A DNA stretch of 20,511 bases from Phallusia fumigata (Eukaryota > Chordata > Ascidiacea > Phlebobranchia > Ascidiidae), in contig QXVZ01030853.1 in NCBI GenBank assembly GCA_008931825.1, positions 1 through 20,511 on the forward strand, read 5' to 3'. The translations under genes were made by a program, and so were the position numbers. The notes beneath the pieces are model-generated. The model was not told where the DNA came from. It worked only from the letters and a program-made list of their open reading frames with translations, and did not search any database. How positions within the stretch are numbered: position 1 is the stretch's first letter; each line of letters begins with the position of its first letter. Below, one piece after another: positions 19,787 to 20,511 of the stretch.

Positions 19787-20511
19787 CTTTACTGTACTTG
19801 CGAGCGCAAGCTCTATATTAACAAACACAAATTAATTCGTACATGAAAAGGGAAAAAAACTGAAAAAACCTTATTTGCGAAGCAGTAACAAAACTTCTGA
19901 AAAAAAACGAAACAAACAATTTTGCGTGTTATAATGCTGGCCAATCGGTGTAAAACAAACTCGCTGCAAAACATGTATAGCATCAAAGTGTTCATATATT
20001 TTTGTGCTCAACTTTTTTTATATTCCTGGTCATCCAATTTTACCCTCATTACACCTAACCGTACACAACATACGAGATAGAGCTGCCTTGCATCCGTGCT
20101 CTATGCATCATCTACAGTTGCTTAATTATCCAAATTTTCAAGTTTTGGAAACTTGTTGCTTTAACTTCTGATAAAAGCTGCCGTTGGTTACTAGGCTCAG
20201 GTTAACTTAACAAGCATGTAATTTTATAGTTTCTGGTAAAGTTAAAAACAAAACAATACAACTACTATACAACTACATTACTACAGTGCTGTTCATAACC
20301 TGACAAAATTACCAAATGCATTGTGAAGTCTGAGCACTAAGGCAACATAACAGCATTAGTCACATCCTCGTGCATTCCCGAGAACAAAAGCTTAACAAAC
20401 GGAAGCAAACCAGCGCTTCTATTCAAAGGTTTTACAAAGCACACAAACAATACACAACACATTATAATGTGATTTGAGTGGATGTAATGTAAAGTCCATC
20501 TTCATACGTAA
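19787..20511. other. Region upstream of the ZP gene, no gene recognised
   Basis: It should contain the promoter and 5' untranslated region of the ZP gene. Just upstream of the start codon lies a 6-bp-arm inverted repeat (CTTGCG and CGCAAG, near 19798-19811). The far end is A/T- and ACTA-rich low-complexity sequence. Confidence 0.4.

Overview
The window looks like a compact, AT-rich invertebrate nuclear genome. It has multi-exon genes with short introns bounded by consensus GT-AG sites, metazoan extracellular modules (CUB-like, zona pellucida, EGF), a C2H2 zinc-finger gene, and several small non-autonomous hAT-type transposon copies. The overall style suggests a tunicate such as Ciona, but that is inference; nothing here was searched. 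Five protein-coding genes were reconstructed by eye, all on the minus strand. Exon phases close in frame in every one.

Layout by coordinate: (1) 1-3894, a dynamin-like GTPase of the atlastin/GBP class, seven full coding exons plus one cut by the window edge. Two introns carry miniature transposons (2446-2780 and 3180-3328). (2) 3895-5280, intergenic, with a degenerate tRNA-like sequence between two diverged direct repeats. (3) 5281-6897, a small secreted cysteine-rich gene with a TATA-type promoter and a possible non-coding first exon; its stop codon contains an ambiguous base. (4) 6900-9650, mostly non-coding, with a hAT-like element at 8015-8339 flanked by near-identical 8-bp target duplications. 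(5) 9657-11364, a five-exon gene for a 324-residue protein of unknown family ending in a polybasic stretch and a CaaX box. A fragment of its last exon is duplicated at 12045-12168. (6) 12508-13455, an apparently single-exon gene with ten C2H2 zinc fingers. (7) 14197-19786, a 16-exon gene for a membrane protein of about 738 residues: signal peptide, CUB-like N-terminal region, two tandem CUB-like repeats, ZP module, furin-type site, EGF-like module, one transmembrane helix and a short tail.

The most unusual feature is an 832-bp direct tandem duplication (16814-17645 and 17646-18477) inside the ZP gene. It carries two complete exons and is phase-symmetric (1-1), so the duplicate stays in frame. 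Most of the unit is nearly identical between copies, but one CUB exon has about 10 of the roughly 17 differences, mostly amino-acid changing. The junction carries an 'n', so a haplotype mis-join must be excluded. The genes do not form an evident common pathway; they are neighbours in a gene-dense region.
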